Shown: positions 9,524-17,728 of the stretch, in pieces
Layout: every line of letters begins with the position of its first letter
Position numbering within the stretch: position 1 is the stretch's first letter
Source of the DNA: Vannielia litorea
Lineage (GTDB): Bacteria > Pseudomonadota > Alphaproteobacteria > Rhodobacterales > Rhodobacteraceae
Direction: 5' to 3'
Assembly: GCF_019801175.1 (NCBI RefSeq)
Contig: NZ_JAHVJR010000001.1
Location: 1,674,001 to 1,738,000 of the forward strand
DNA length: 64,000 nucleotides
Program-made: the position numbers and the translations under genes
Notes under the pieces: model-generated
What the model saw: the letters and a program-made list of their open reading frames with translations, nothing else
Database searches by the model: none
What the model was told of the DNA's origin: nothing

Positions 9524-10432
9524 TCAGGCAGGGGCAAGCTCTGCCCGCACCTCGTCGAGGATACGCGAGGCCTCGCCGCCCTGAAGGCGGGCGATATCGT
9601 CCTGATACTTCAGGATGGCGCCGATGGTGTCGGCAATGGTCTCGGGGCTGATCGTCAAAACATCCAGTGCCAGCAGGCACTTCGCCCAGTCGATTGTCTC
9701 GGCCACACCCGGCTTCTTGAACAGGTCTTCCGTCCGAAGCTTCTGCACGAAGGCCACGATCTCACGGCTCAAGGCCTCCGCCGCCTCCGGCGCTCTCGCA
9801 TGCAGGATTTCCAACTCGCGGTCAAAGCTGGGGTAATCGACCCAGTGGTACAGGCACCTGCGCTTCAGCGCGTCATGCACCTCCCGCGTCCGGTTGGAGG
9901 TCAGGATCACGATGGGCGGCTCCGGCGCGGCAATGGTGCCCAGCTCGGGGATCGTCACCTGAAAATCGCTGAGCGCCTCCAGCAGGAACGCCTCGAATGG
10001 TTCGTCGGTCCGGTCCAGCTCGTCGATCAGCAGCACCGGCGCCCCGCCCGGCTGGGGGCGCATCGCCTCTAGCAGGGGCCGCGCGATCAGGTAATCCTCG
10101 GTGAAGAGCTCGCTCTTCAGAGCATCCCGATCCGCCCCGCCACTGGCCTCCGCCGTGCGGATGGCGATCATCTGCTCCGCGAAGTTCCACTCGTAAACTG
10201 CGCTCGAGGCATCCAGCCCCTCGTAGCATTGCAGCCGGATCAAACGGCGGCCCAGCGCGGCGGCAATCGCCTTGGCGATCTCGGTCTTGCCAACGCCCGC
10301 CTCGCCTTCAAGGAACAGCGGCCGCCCAAGTTTGAGGCTCAAAAACACCACCGTCGCCAGCGCCCGCCCGCAGACATAATCCTGCGCCGCCAGTGCCTGC
10401 TGCACCTCGTCGATCGAATTGAGTGATGTCAT
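9524..10432 (-). CDS. MoxR-family AAA+ ATPase (CoxD-like)
   Basis: 302 residues from the ATG at 10432 (MTSLNSIDEV), with GAGGAGG ~10 bases upstream. Walker A is GEAGVGKTEIAKA, Walker B is VLLIDELDRTDEPFE, and sensor-1 is VILTSNRTREVHDALKRRC. MoxR ATPases act as chaperones for metal-enzyme activation, usually with a VWA protein. Here the CoxE-like VWA gene follows after one small gene. The three genes are closely spaced on the same strand and likely form one operon, separated from lon by a terminator. Confidence 0.9.
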   Translation of the reverse strand: MTSLNSIDEVQQALAAQDYVCGRALATVVFLSLKLGRPLFLEGEAGVGKTEIAKAIAAALGRRLIRLQCYEGLDASSAVYEWNFAEQMIAIRTAEASGGADRDALKSELFTEDYLIARPLLEAMRPQPGGAPVLLIDELDRTDEPFEAFLLEALSDFQVTIPELGTIAAPEPPIVILTSNRTREVHDALKRRCLYHWVDYPSFDRELEILHARAPEAAEALSREIVAFVQKLRTEDLFKKPGVAETIDWAKCLLALDVLTISPETIADTIGAILKYQDDIARLQGGEASRILDEVRAELAPA

Positions 10433-10534
10433 CCGGCCCGGTCCTCCTCTGCGGGCCCATGCTGCATGGCCCATGCCCAGTTGCAAGGGCGACCAAAGCA
10501 CCACGGTGTCGCGGCCTGGCCCGGTTCCCGCAAC

Positions 10535-10563
10535 AAAAAGGGCGCGCCCGGCAGAGCGCGCCC
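10535..10563 (-). terminator. Rho-independent terminator after lon
   Basis: An 8-bp GGGCGCGC/GCGCGCCC stem with an 8-base loop is followed on the minus strand by five T residues. It lies 24 bases after the lon stop codon. Confidence 0.9.
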
Positions 10564-10586
10564 CTTGTTCTCAACGGCCTGACGGC

Positions 10587-12998
10587 TCAGTGCGCCACGG
10601 CACTCCCGCCTTCGCCACCCTTGGCGGCGGCAGCTGCGGCGGCGGCGGCCTCTTCGGCGGCCTCATCCCACTCAATCGCTTCCGGCTCACGCACCAGCGC
10701 ATGCTTCAGCACGTCGCGCACGTGGGTCACGGGGATGATCTCCAGCCCCTCCTTCACGTTGTCGGGGATGTCGCGCAGGTCCTTCTCGTTCTCTTCCGGA
10801 ATCAGCACCGTCTTGATGCCGCCCCGGAGCGCCGCAAGGAGCTTCTCCTTCAACCCGCCGATGGCGGTGGCGTTGCCCCGCAGGGTGACCTCGCCGGTCA
10901 TGGCGATGTCCCTACGCACCGGGATCTGGGTCAGCACCGAGACGATGGCGGTCACCATCGCGAGGCCCGCGCTCGGTCCGTCCTTCGGGGTCGCCCCATC
11001 CGGAACGTGCACGTGAATGTCCCACCGCTCGAACTGCGGCGGCTTCACCCCGATCTGCGGGCTGATCGAGCGCACGTAGCTCGATGCGGCTTCGATGCTC
11101 TCCTTCATCACGTCGCCCAGCTTACCGGTGGTCTTCATCCGGCCCTTGCCGGGCAGTTTGAGGGCTTCGATCGAGAGCAGGTCACCCCCAACAGAGGTCC
11201 AGGCAAGGCCCGTCACCACGCCGATCTGGTCTTCCATCTCGGCCAGACCATACCGGTGCCGCTTGACGCCGAGATAATCCTCGAGATCCTCGATGCCGAT
11301 CTCCACCTTCTCGTCCTTCTTCCGGACGATCCGGGTCACGGCCTTGCGCGCCAGCTTGGCCAGCTCGCGCTCGAGGTTCCGCACGCCCGCCTCGCGGGTG
11401 TAGCGGCGGATGATCTCGGTCAGCGCCTCATCATCGAGCGAGAACTCGGCCTTCTTCAGCCCGTGGTTCTTCTTCTGCTTCTCGATCAGGTGCTGCTTGG
11501 CGATCTCGCGCTTCTCGTCTTCGGTGTAGCCGGCAAGGCTGATGATCTCCATCCGGTCCAGCAGCGGCCCCGGCATGTTGTAGGAGTTCGCCGTGGTCAG
11601 GAACATCACGTTGCTGAGGTCGTATTCCACCTCAAGATAGTGGTCCACGAAGGTGCCATTCTGCTCCGGGTCGAGCACTTCGAGCATGGCCGACGCCGGA
11701 TCACCGCGGAAGTCCTGCCCCATCTTGTCGATCTCGTCGAGAAGGATGAGCGGGTTGGTGGTCTTTGCCTTCTTCAGCGCCTGAATGATCTTGCCGGGCA
11801 TCGAGCCAATGTAGGTCCGGCGGTGGCCGCGGATCTCGCTCTCGTCGCGCACGCCACCGAGGCTGATGCGGATGAACTCACGCCCCGTGGCCTTCGCCAC
11901 AGACTTGCCGAGCGACGTTTTACCCACGCCAGGAGGGCCGACGAGGCAGAGGATCGGCCCCTTCAGCTTCTTCGAACGCTGCTGAACGGCGAGGTATTCG
12001 ACGATCCGCTCCTTTACCTTCTCCAGCCCGTAGTGATCCTCGTCGAGGATCTTCTCGGCGCGGCCAAGGTCTTTCTTCACGCGGCTCTTCACACCCCACG
12101 GAATGCTCAGCATCCAGTCGAGGTAGTTGCGCACCACGGTCGCCTCGGCGCTCATCGGGCTCATGTTCTTGAGCTTCTTGATCTCGGCGTCGGCCTTTTC
12201 GCGGGCTTCCTTGCTCAGCTTGGTCTCGGCGACCTTCGCCTCCAGCTCGACCACCTCGTTCTGGCCTTCCTCGCCGTCGCCCAGCTCCTTCTGAATGGCC
12301 TTCATCTGCTCATTCAGATAGTACTCGCGCTGGGTGCGCTCCATCTGGCTCTTCACCCGGGTCTTGATCTTCTTCTCGACCTGCAGAACGCTCATCTCGC
12401 CCTGCATCAGGCCATAGACCTTCTCCAGACGCTCGGCCACGTTGAGGGTCTCCAGCAGCTCCTGCTTCTGGTCCACCTCCACACCAAGATGGCCGCTCAC
12501 GAGGTCGGCCAGCTTGTCAGCCGCCTCGGCCTCGGCCACGGCGGCCAGTGCCTCCTCGGGGATGTTCTTCTTCACCTTCGCATAGCGCTCGAACTCCTCG
12601 GCCACGGAGCCGGTGAGCGCGCGCACGGTCTCTTCATCGCCCGGCATCTCGGTGAGCAGGGCAGCGGAGGCCTCGAAGTATTCGTCGTTTTCCAGATATT
12701 CCTCGATCCGCACCCGCTTGCGGCCCTCGACCAGCACCTTCACGGTGCCATCGGGCAGCTTCAGCAGTTGCAGAACGTTCGCCAGCACCCCGGCCTTGTA
12801 GATGCCATCGGTGGTAGGTTCGTCCACGCTGGGGTCGATCTGGGAGGCCAGCAGGATCTGCTTGTCATCCCCCATCACCTCTTCCAGCGCCCGCACGGAC
12901 TTCTCCCGGCCCACGAAGAGCGGGACGATCATGTGCGGAAACACCACGATGTCGCGCAGCGGCAGCACAGGGTAGGATTGGCTCAATTGCTCGTGCAT
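10587..12998 (-). CDS. lon: ATP-dependent protease La
   Basis: 803 residues, close to the usual Lon length. The N-terminal substrate-binding domain starts LPLRDIVVFPHMIVPLFVGR. The AAA+ module has GPPGVGKTSL (Lys at residue 360). The protease domain has DGPSAGLAM (catalytic Ser 676) and GGLKEKLLAA (Lys 717/719). Lon degrades misfolded and short-lived regulatory proteins in the cytoplasm. The C-terminus ends in an Ala run and a Gly-rich tail. A heat-shock-like promoter lies about 90 bases upstream. AAGGA stands 6 bases before the ATG. Confidence 0.97.
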   Translation of the reverse strand: MHEQLSQSYPVLPLRDIVVFPHMIVPLFVGREKSVRALEEVMGDDKQILLASQIDPSVDEPTTDGIYKAGVLANVLQLLKLPDGTVKVLVEGRKRVRIEEYLENDEYFEASAALLTEMPGDEETVRALTGSVAEEFERYAKVKKNIPEEALAAVAEAEAADKLADLVSGHLGVEVDQKQELLETLNVAERLEKVYGLMQGEMSVLQVEKKIKTRVKSQMERTQREYYLNEQMKAIQKELGDGEEGQNEVVELEAKVAETKLSKEAREKADAEIKKLKNMSPMSAEATVVRNYLDWMLSIPWGVKSRVKKDLGRAEKILDEDHYGLEKVKERIVEYLAVQQRSKKLKGPILCLVGPPGVGKTSLGKSVAKATGREFIRISLGGVRDESEIRGHRRTYIGSMPGKIIQALKKAKTTNPLILLDEIDKMGQDFRGDPASAMLEVLDPEQNGTFVDHYLEVEYDLSNVMFLTTANSYNMPGPLLDRMEIISLAGYTEDEKREIAKQHLIEKQKKNHGLKKAEFSLDDEALTEIIRRYTREAGVRNLERELAKLARKAVTRIVRKKDEKVEIGIEDLEDYLGVKRHRYGLAEMEDQIGVVTGLAWTSVGGDLLSIEALKLPGKGRMKTTGKLGDVMKESIEAASSYVRSISPQIGVKPPQFERWDIHVHVPDGATPKDGPSAGLAMVTAIVSVLTQIPVRRDIAMTGEVTLRGNATAIGGLKEKLLAALRGGIKTVLIPEENEKDLRDIPDNVKEGLEIIPVTHVRDVLKHALVREPEAIEWDEAAEEAAAAAAAAAKGGEGGSAVAH

Positions 12999-13089
12999 GT
13001 CAGTTCCTTGTTATTGGCAAGGAGGCACCGGCCCCAGCCCGTTTCCAGGCGTATCGCGGCAGCCACGGCCCCCTCCGGTATGCTTCATC

Positions 13090-13117
13090 AATTGGGGCCT
13101 TCTGCCCGCAATTCAAG
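13090..13117 (-). promoter_or_regulatory. Heat-shock (sigma-32-like) promoter of lon
   Basis: Read on the minus strand: CTTGAA at 13117-13112, then 14 bases, then CCCCAATT at 13097-13090. This closely fits the E. coli RpoH pattern CTTGAA-N13-15-CCCCATNT. Transcription would start about 85 bases upstream of the lon ATG. lon is a classic heat-shock gene, which supports the reading. Confidence 0.65.
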
Positions 13118-13183
13118 CGCACCCGTTCCAGCCCCTCCATCCTGCCTCCCGCGGCCAGCAGGCACAAGCGCGGATCGTCCCGT

Positions 13184-13199
13184 ATTTTACCCGTAAAAT
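13184..13199. promoter_or_regulatory. Operator-like inverted repeat
   Basis: ATTTTAC and GTAAAAT form a perfect 7-bp inverted repeat with a 2-base centre in otherwise GC-rich sequence. It lies about 130 bases upstream of the PAAR gene and about 185 bases upstream of lon. It could bind a dimeric regulator. No T-run follows, so a terminator is unlikely. Confidence 0.35.
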
Positions 13200-13330
13200 C
13201 GGTCCGAATTGCCTGTTTTCAGCACATATTTCGCCCAATCCATTGGAATGACCGGATTTGTCATTGATCGAGGGGGCGGGCCTTCACATAGTGTGCCTAT
13301 ATTGATCAAAAATTTGTTCGAGCCTTTGCC

Positions 13331-14410
13331 ATGATGAACATGCCCGCGGCCCGCGTGACCGACATCCATTCCTGCGCGATGTGCCCTTCCGGCCCCATTC
13401 TTCCCCCTGCCGGGCTCACAGTTCTGGTCGGCAACCTGCCCCAGGCCCGCATGACCGACATCTGCGTGTGCATCCCCCCGCCCCCCTTTGGCCCCGGCGA
13501 TGTGATCCTGACCGGCTCGCCCACCGTGCTGGTGCAGGGCCTGCCCGCCTCTCGCATGACCGACCTCACCGTGAAGGGCGGAGTCATCACCACCGGCCTG
13601 CCCACCGTGCTCATCGGCATGGTCGGCATCTCCATCCCCGACCTCGCCGCCGGCTTCGGTGCCTTCATGCTCCAGCTGGTCATCGACTTCGCCCACACGG
13701 TGTGGGACGGCGTGACCCAAGGCTTCGACGCGGGCCTGATCAACAACGACTGGTGCAAGTTCCTCGCTATCAAATGGACACCGGGCGCCAAGAGCGAAGG
13801 CTGGCTGGGCTCCTTCACCGGCAAGGTCGAGTTCCGCCTCTTCGAGCTGAACGGCGTCGGCACAGTCAACCTGCCTGTCGTCGGCCAAGTCGGCGGCGCC
13901 GGGCAGCTGCAGTACTGGGCGGTCGATCTCGGCCTCTCCGGCGGGCTCGTCCACGGCGCCGATGCCCACGGCCAGGCCAAGTTCGTCGGTCTGGGCGGCA
14001 AGGGCTCGGTCTTTGCCGGAGATCCCAACAACCCCTACCTCGAAATTGGCGCAGGCGGCGCGATTGCCCAAGCAGAGGCTGCAGGCGACGTCGCGGTTGG
14101 CGAAGGCGGCGATGTCACCGGTCTGCAACTGCGCGGCAAAGCCTCTGCCGAGGGCGCGGCCGCAGAGGTCTTCGGCGAGTTGAACTCCCCGCCCGATCAG
14201 TACGGCAACACAACCAGCCTGCGCGGCAAGGCGGGCGGCGGTGCCTTCTCTGGCGGCGGCGAACTCGGCGGCTGGGGCGTGCAAGACAAGACCACCGGGC
14301 GCAACCACATGGGCGGTGTCGGCGAGGTCCACGCCGGCGCGGGGGTCGAAGGCGGGCTCGATTTCAGCTACGGGCCGCCCTACACCAGCCGCGAAGGCCG
14401 CAAACTCTGA
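13331..14410 (+). CDS. PAAR-domain protein with Gly-rich C-terminal region
   Basis: 359 residues. The first ~100 residues are a PAAR domain: metal-binding His/Cys (HSCAMC, DICVC), the repeated phrases ARMTD and SRMTD, and GLPTVLIG. PAAR proteins cap the VgrG spike of type VI secretion systems and carry toxic or adaptor domains. Residues ~105-180 follow with Trp-rich segments (FAHTVWDGVTQGF). Residues ~180-359 are Gly/Ala-rich beta-repeat-like sequence (AQAEAAGDVAVGEGG) with no recognised toxin motif. No VgrG, Hcp or sheath gene is nearby, so it is an orphan. The next gene starts 14 bases downstream. Confidence 0.85.
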   Translation: MMNMPAARVTDIHSCAMCPSGPILPPAGLTVLVGNLPQARMTDICVCIPPPPFGPGDVILTGSPTVLVQGLPASRMTDLTVKGGVITTGLPTVLIGMVGISIPDLAAGFGAFMLQLVIDFAHTVWDGVTQGFDAGLINNDWCKFLAIKWTPGAKSEGWLGSFTGKVEFRLFELNGVGTVNLPVVGQVGGAGQLQYWAVDLGLSGGLVHGADAHGQAKFVGLGGKGSVFAGDPNNPYLEIGAGGAIAQAEAAGDVAVGEGGDVTGLQLRGKASAEGAAAEVFGELNSPPDQYGNTTSLRGKAGGGAFSGGGELGGWGVQDKTTGRNHMGGVGEVHAGAGVEGGLDFSYGPPYTSREGRKL

Positions 14411-14424
14411 TCGGAACCGCCCCC

Positions 14425-15456
14425 GTGTCGCAAGCCCCCTCCCCCAAGCTCCTCGAGGCCCCGACCTTCTCGGCCGAGCAGCTCTCGGACACGCTCGGCG
14501 CAGCCCGCAGCCACTCCAACGCCGGGCCGCTCTTCGATTTCACGCTCAAGCTGCCCCGTGGTTGGTGGGTGTCATTCTATCCCGATGCCGTGCCGCAGGC
14601 CGGGACGCAGCCCGAGTTGCTGTTCCACGCGAGCCCCGAGCACACCCGCGATGTCGAGATCCGCATATGGGCCACGGTGCTGACGCGTGAGATCAACCCG
14701 GTTGACTGGCTCGACCAATGGCTCGACTTCACCGAACACGGCATCATCGACGCCAAGAACTTCGATACCGACTATGGCGTGCTCGCCGATGTGCTCACCC
14801 ACCGGCTCGACAAATCCGTACCCGGCACCCGCCGCTCGCTGACCATCAAGGACGGCAACCGCCTCTTCCTGATCGAGGCCAAGGCCCGGCGCGACGATGA
14901 AAACCTCATCACGCTGATGCAAAACGCCTTCCTCGTCGCCGCCTCCAGCTTCGAACTGGCCCACCCCACCCGCGACCGCTTCGCCGAACCCTTCGACGAT
15001 GTCACCACCGAAGGCGCCCTGCCGCTCACCCTGCTCGCCCCCGAAAGCTGGCAGATGACCGCGCAGCAAAAGGCCCCGCCCGACGGTGCCGCAATCACGT
15101 GGGACAACAACGGCTTCGGCACCCTCATGCTCTCCACAATGCCGGGCTGCGACAACTCCGAAATGCTCGAGGAGGTGCTGCTCGGCACGCTGGAGGCCAA
15201 CGGAGTCAAGATCCCCGAGCCGGATGAAAGCACCCTACTCGTGCCCAGCGCCTTCATGAACATCCTCGCCCGGTCTGACCGCGCCCTGCGCGGCGGCGAG
15301 GTCGAGATGATCGTGATGACAGCCCGCGCCGAAACGCCCGAGGTCTCCGCCTGCCTCGCGCTCCTCAGCCCCTCCGAGCAGAGCAACCGCGACGCGATGG
15401 CCGTCAACCGCCGCGCCTTTCAGGTCATGCTGCAGAGCCTGCGCCCCGCCGGGTAA
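14425..15456 (+). CDS. Hypothetical protein with apparent internal duplication (DcrB/PsbP-like?)
   Basis: 343 residues from a GTG at 14425, 14 bases after the PAAR stop. The frame is open far upstream, but that part overlaps the PAAR gene and is low-complexity Arg/Pro. Two similar halves can be seen. Residues ~30-170 begin LPRGWWVSFYPDAV and end with a helix LMQNAFLVAASSFELAHP. Residues ~190-343 begin APESWQMTAQQKAP and end RRAFQVMLQSLRP. The pattern (Pro/Trp start, beta strands, C-terminal helix) recalls DcrB/DUF1795-type folds. Those include the Eag chaperones that load PAAR effectors. That link is an inference from layout, not a proven homology. Confidence 0.75.
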   Translation: MSQAPSPKLLEAPTFSAEQLSDTLGAARSHSNAGPLFDFTLKLPRGWWVSFYPDAVPQAGTQPELLFHASPEHTRDVEIRIWATVLTREINPVDWLDQWLDFTEHGIIDAKNFDTDYGVLADVLTHRLDKSVPGTRRSLTIKDGNRLFLIEAKARRDDENLITLMQNAFLVAASSFELAHPTRDRFAEPFDDVTTEGALPLTLLAPESWQMTAQQKAPPDGAAITWDNNGFGTLMLSTMPGCDNSEMLEEVLLGTLEANGVKIPEPDESTLLVPSAFMNILARSDRALRGGEVEMIVMTARAETPEVSACLALLSPSEQSNRDAMAVNRRAFQVMLQSLRPAG

Positions 15457-15620
15457 GCCTCCGCCCCATTCCGACCTATTCCTGCCGTCCAATGCCCCGT
15501 GCGCGATGCGATTGTTTCCGCCTACGCGCCTTTTCACCACCAAATCCCACAGCTCCCGCCGTGTCTTCGCCGCAATTCCCGGCGAGTCTCGGGGCAACGA
15601 AATACGTGCGGGTTATATCA

Positions 15621-16631
15621 ATGCTCTCTGTCCTCTCGGCCCAACGCCGCCGGATCGCCTATTTTGCAGCCACGATGGCCATCGGCCTGCTGCTGATCGG
15701 CCTGCTCCCCGGGTTGCGCTGGTACACCAAGGCCATCTCCTTCCTCTTCGCCCCCTTCGTCATGGCGGGCATCGCCGCCGCCGTGCTGGCCTACGTCCCC
15801 GCGAAGCGCGGCTGGCTCGAATGCATCGGCACCGGCGTGCTGCTGGGCGGTGTCCTCGGCGCCCTCACCCGGTATGACGGGCTGATCGGCCTGCCGCTCG
15901 CCATCCTCATCTCCGCCGGTCTGGTCATGGCCCTGCACGAAGCCTGGGCCGACAAGATCCCCCTCAAGCTCAACTTCGCTACCGCCGCCTCCGGCCATGT
16001 CCGCGCCGACGGGGCCGAGATCTGGTCTGCCCTCGTGCCCGGCGCTGGGGACCGGCTGGTGTCGGAGCGTCTGATCGACCTCGAGGCCTGCCCCGACGAC
16101 CCGGAGCGCAACACCTTCTACTGCGCCCTCATGGCCTGCGGCGAGCTGGCCGAAGAGGCCACGCTGACCCTGCTGGAGCGCGACAGTTCCGGCGTGGCCC
16201 GCATTCACATCGAGGGCGAGGATGCGGCGCACGTCATGTCCTCTGGCATCCTGACCGTGAAGATCACCGAGATGGACCCCGACAGCACCCATGTCGACCT
16301 GCATGAAACCCGCGAGGGCATGCTGGCCGGCGAGGTAATCGAACGCTGGTTCGATGATGTTCTGGGCGGAGAGTTGCGTCACCTTCAGGCGCACTTCCTC
16401 ACCCTCAACCCGCCCGAACCGGCCGAGCGCGATGCCGAAGCGGCCGCCGCCCTCCCCGCCCCGGGGCAGCAGGCCGCCAGCCTTGAAGAGCTTCAGCCCG
16501 ATGCCCGCGGCACAGCCGCCTCGGGGGCCGCCGCCAAGTTGCGCGGCACTCCGCGCAACATGAAGAACCTCGCCAAACTGCCCGAAGATCACCTCACACT
16601 GGAGGCGGTGAGAAAGGCGGTCGGCGAGTGA
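15621..16631 (+). CDS. Membrane protein with soluble C-terminal domain
   Basis: 336 residues from the ATG at 15621 (MLSVLSAQRRR), chosen because the transmembrane region starts right after it; the ribosome site is weak. Residues ~14-115 hold about four membrane segments (ATMAIGLLLIGLLPGL, FLFAPFVMAGIAAAVLAYV, GTGVLLGGVLGAL, LPLAILISAGLVMAL). Residues ~125-270 form a soluble domain (ADGAEIWSALVPGAGDRLV) that might be SRPBCC-like (inference). The tail is Pro/Ala-rich. The stop overlaps the GTG of the next gene by 4 bases, so the two are coupled. Function unknown. Confidence 0.75.
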   Translation: MLSVLSAQRRRIAYFAATMAIGLLLIGLLPGLRWYTKAISFLFAPFVMAGIAAAVLAYVPAKRGWLECIGTGVLLGGVLGALTRYDGLIGLPLAILISAGLVMALHEAWADKIPLKLNFATAASGHVRADGAEIWSALVPGAGDRLVSERLIDLEACPDDPERNTFYCALMACGELAEEATLTLLERDSSGVARIHIEGEDAAHVMSSGILTVKITEMDPDSTHVDLHETREGMLAGEVIERWFDDVLGGELRHLQAHFLTLNPPEPAERDAEAAAALPAPGQQAASLEELQPDARGTAASGAAAKLRGTPRNMKNLAKLPEDHLTLEAVRKAVGE

Positions 16632-17605
16632 ACGAGGCTGCCCCCGTCGCCGCCCCGGCGTCGGCCGGGCACCCTCATGGCCTGCCCACCCGGCTTGCCG
16701 CACGTCTGATCCGCCTGCGCCACAGCCGGGGCCGCCTGTTCTACGCGATCTTCCTCGCCCTGCTCACCGGGCTGGTGCTGAGCGACCCCTTCCATGTGCT
16801 GCTCGGCATACTCTCTTTCGTGGCCGATGGCTTCTCGGCCCGGTCGTCGCTGGTTCAACCCGCCCTCGTCTGGCTCATCTTCACCCTGATCGCCAGCCTC
16901 GCCTATGCCGCCATCTGGGCGGTGACGATGCTTTTCGTCCTGCCGTTCCGCGCTCTGCCCGAGTGGATCGCCACACTCGTCTTCATCGGCGCGGTGCTCA
17001 AAACCCACGCGCCCGGCATTATGGAGGCCATGCCAAACTGGGCCTTCTACCTTCTGATGGGCAGTTGGGCGCTGAACTTCACACTGATAAAGTCCGGCCT
17101 CGCCTTCCGCCCTTTGCCCGCGCTGACCCGACACCACCGCGCCCGGTTCTCACTGCCGCTCCCACCCGATGAGGCCTACCGCCACCTGCGCGCGCACCCG
17201 GGTCGTCCGCATTGGGACAAGGGCTGGGCCGAGATCGCCGAGATAACCCCCGGCGATGACAGCCTGCTGAAGGTCGAAGTGCGCCGCCGCAAGGCCAGCT
17301 ACCCGCTCTGGCTACGCTACACCGCCGAAATCCCCGGCAGGCAGTTCACTGTAATGTCCGCGCTCACCCGCGCAGATCTGGACAGCGCGGATAGTACGCA
17401 TGGCGAAACCGTCACGCTCACGCCCAAGGGCCAGACCAGCACGCTGGTCGAGGTCCACACCCGCGAGCCGCACACGCTTTCCACCCTCTGCGCCGACCCG
17501 ATGGAAGACCGCAGCACCGACTATTGGGCCCACGCAGCCGCGCAAATCTCTGGCCAGCCCGATGGCACCTTCACCGCCGCCTGTTTCCGCCCGGCCAAAG
17601 CCTGA
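16628..17605 (+). CDS. Membrane protein with SRPBCC-like C-terminal domain
   Basis: 325 residues from a GTG at 16628 that overlaps the previous stop codon. About four membrane segments lie in residues ~38-155 (FYAIFLALLTGLVL, LLGILSFVADGF, LVWLIFTLIASLAYAAIWAV, FYLLMGSWALNFTL). The rest is soluble: RARFSLPLPPDEAYRHLRAH is the kind of strand-helix opening found in SRPBCC ligand-binding folds. The layout matches the preceding gene, suggesting an ancient duplication or a heteromeric pair. Its place downstream of the PAAR gene suggests a joint role. No function can be assigned. Confidence 0.75.
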   Translation: MNEAAPVAAPASAGHPHGLPTRLAARLIRLRHSRGRLFYAIFLALLTGLVLSDPFHVLLGILSFVADGFSARSSLVQPALVWLIFTLIASLAYAAIWAVTMLFVLPFRALPEWIATLVFIGAVLKTHAPGIMEAMPNWAFYLLMGSWALNFTLIKSGLAFRPLPALTRHHRARFSLPLPPDEAYRHLRAHPGRPHWDKGWAEIAEITPGDDSLLKVEVRRRKASYPLWLRYTAEIPGRQFTVMSALTRADLDSADSTHGETVTLTPKGQTSTLVEVHTREPHTLSTLCADPMEDRSTDYWAHAAAQISGQPDGTFTAACFRPAKA

Positions 17606-17658
17606 AACAACGCGCCGGAGAAGCCGCCTAAAATACCCGCTCCGCGCCGGCCCCGGCC

Positions 17659-17687
17659 TTGCGGCAAGCCACAGATTTGTCTAATAT
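17659..17687 (+). promoter_or_regulatory. Possible housekeeping promoter
   Basis: TTGCGG at 17659-17664 and TAATAT at 17682-17687 are separated by 17 bases in the A/T-rich part of a 123-base gap. They could drive the small ORF at 17729 and the glycosyltransferase gene. A short inverted repeat (AGAGT/ACTCT, 17698-17708) follows. Confidence 0.35.
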
Positions 17688-17728
17688 TATTCAAAATAGA
17701 GTGACTCTCTCGGTGGGGCAGGCAGGCA

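Larger units (their letters stand above)
12999..13330. other. Intergenic region between divergent lon and PAAR genes
   Basis: 332 bases without a gene. The lon side holds a sigma-32-like promoter. The middle holds a perfect 7-bp inverted repeat at 13184-13199. The PAAR side is A/T-rich with repeated TGATC words near 13262 and 13303. No convincing ribosome site precedes the PAAR start. Confidence 0.6.

Noticed and set aside
10419..13196. Plus-strand open frame of over 900 codons opposite lon
   Set aside because: A GC-rich antisense shadow of lon; lon has every family motif and its own promoter and terminator.
13381..14424. Upstream extension of the frame used at 14425
   Set aside because: It lies wholly inside the PAAR gene in another frame and encodes Arg/Pro-rich low-complexity sequence.
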